From positions 124,001-188,000 of the forward strand of contig NC_018691.1 of the NCBI RefSeq assembly GCF_000300005.1: DNA of 64,000 nt. Direction: 5' to 3'. This DNA is from Alloalcanivorax dieselolei B5. GTDB lineage: Bacteria; Pseudomonadota; Gammaproteobacteria; Pseudomonadales; Alcanivoracaceae. The notes beneath the pieces were generated by a model. The model worked only from the letters and a program-made list of their open reading frames with translations, searched no databases and was not told the DNA's origin. Both the position numbers and the translations under genes were made by a program. Of the stretch, positions 63,313 to 64,000 are shown in pieces (within the stretch, counting starts at the first letter, position 1; every line of letters starts with the position of its first letter).

Positions 63313-64000
63313 ATGAAACGCTTGATGATTATGGCATTGGCCATACTCAGCGGGGTGGCTGCGCTCTCCGCCGAGGCAAGAACGTTGCGTTATGCCATTG
63401 GCCATCCTCCCAGTTCGTTCGTCGTGGACGTGGCAAAACAATACGCGGAATCCGTCAGCGAACTATCCGATGGTGATTTGAAAGTCCGGGTCTTTCCCAT
63501 GTCTTTGCTGAACTTCGCCGAGACCTCCGGCGGTCTGCGGGACGGCATGGCGGATATCGGTTTTGTCCTGACGTCCTATTTTCCCGCCGAGTTTCCGCAC
63601 AGCAACGTGGCGGTGGAGTCGTCGATGTTGCTGGGCTTGCTGGGTGACAAGGTGCGCGGCAAGGAAGGCATGGTGTTCATGGGCGCGCTCTCCGAGTTTA
63701 CCTTCTTCCATTGCCCGGAATGCAATCAGGAATTCGCCAAACAAAATCAGGTGTACACCGGCAGCACCGGCGGCTCCTCCTATGGGTTGGTATGCAACCG
63801 GCCCGTGGAAAGTGCCGCGGACCTCAATGGCATGCGACTTAGAGTCGGCGCCGCCAACTGGTCCCGCTGGACCGAAGCGGTAGGTGCCTCACCGGTGACC
63901 ATGTCCGCCAATGAAATGTACGAAGCGTTGAGCCAGGGCGTCGTGGGCTGCATCGTACTGGCTTCTCCGGAGATTCATAATTTCGGGCTCGCGGATGTGG
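63313..64000 (+). CDS. TRAP transporter solute-binding protein (DctP-type), 5' part
   Basis: The frame from the ATG at 63313 stays open to the window edge. It starts with a signal peptide (about 1-23, LSAEA) and continues RTLRYAIGHPPSSFVVDVAKQYAESVSELSDGDLKVRVFPMSLLNF, typical of the DctP/TRAP periplasmic receptor family. The LNGMRLRVG segment, with the Arg that usually binds a carboxylate, is present. An unusual HCPECNQEF stretch near residue 135 adds a Cys pair. It most likely brings in the organic acid used by the two upstream enzymes. Confidence 0.82.
   Translation, partial: MKRLMIMALAILSGVAALSAEARTLRYAIGHPPSSFVVDVAKQYAESVSELSDGDLKVRVFPMSLLNFAETSGGLRDGMADIGFVLTSYFPAEFPHSNVAVESSMLLGLLGDKVRGKEGMVFMGALSEFTFFHCPECNQEFAKQNQVYTGSTGGSSYGLVCNRPVESAADLNGMRLRVGAANWSRWTEAVGASPVTMSANEMYEALSQGVVGCIVLASPEIHNFGLADV

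Overview
The window is a stretch of gammaproteobacterial chromosome. Gene content and neighbourhoods (rsmB-fmt-def / LysM-dprA-tsaC-hemF-aroE; gmk-rpoZ-spoT; recG next to oxyR; fpr divergent from a finR-like LysR gene; purE-purK) resemble Alcanivorax/Pseudomonas-type genomes. High GC, a BCCT carrier, a large autotransporter and several lipoprotein esterases would suit a marine Alcanivoracaceae member. The genus is an inference, not something the sequence proves. No rRNA, tRNA, CRISPR array, transposase or prophage gene was found.

Region by region: (1) 1-6804 holds housekeeping genes: rsmB (cut by the left edge), fmt and def on the minus strand, and a LysM protein, dprA, tsaC, hemF and aroE on the plus strand. 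(2) 6801-11001 has an LpxR-like outer-membrane lipid A deacylase, a gamma-carbonic-anhydrase-like protein, oligopeptidase A and a small zinc-ribbon protein. (3) 10998-14096 has an IutA-like TonB receptor behind a Fur-box-like site, then aquaporin Z. (4) 14246-19257 is a chaperone-usher fimbrial operon (pilin, usher, chaperone, tip protein) behind a perfect TGTGA-N6-TCACA CRP/Vfr-type site. (5) 19270-21867 is a set of three adjacent membrane-protein genes carrying four copies of one DUF4190-like module. (6) 22014-29281 has a MarR regulator, a thioesterase and a 2084-residue autotransporter with a large internal duplication. (7) 29708-31145 is a compact three-gene operon: a ParD-like antitoxin, a zeta-type kinase toxin and a periplasmic SecD-P1-head-like protein, behind a promoter with a perfect palindrome in its spacer. 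(8) 31262-42418 has a BCCT carrier with its AraC regulator, a DUF1444 protein, fpr/finR, a lipoprotein, a coiled-coil protein, recG, oxyR and an SDR-like protein. (9) 42779-49826 has purEK and three consecutive secreted lipoprotein alpha/beta hydrolases. (10) 50122-57925 is the gmk-rpoZ-spoT / ridA neighbourhood. It is split by a complete aromatic amine dehydrogenase cluster (aauB-aauE-aauD-aauA plus a c-type cytochrome) and a SEC-C protein gene. (11) 58060-64000 has a DoeB-like deacylase, a MocR regulator and, divergent from the latter, an apparent mevalonate/HMG catabolic operon: NAD-type class II HMG-CoA reductase, a CaiB-type CoA-transferase and a TRAP solute-binding protein cut by the right edge.

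The most notable accessory systems are the aromatic amine dehydrogenase insertion, the putative mevalonate/hydroxymethylglutarate operon, the antitoxin-toxin-periplasmic-protein operon, the DUF4190 paralogue cluster and a five-hairpin array downstream of fpr. REP-like inverted elements recur at 7797, 10607, 34945 and 42434, with single half-copies at 10706 and 31175. All functional statements come from reading motifs and gene order; no database search was run.
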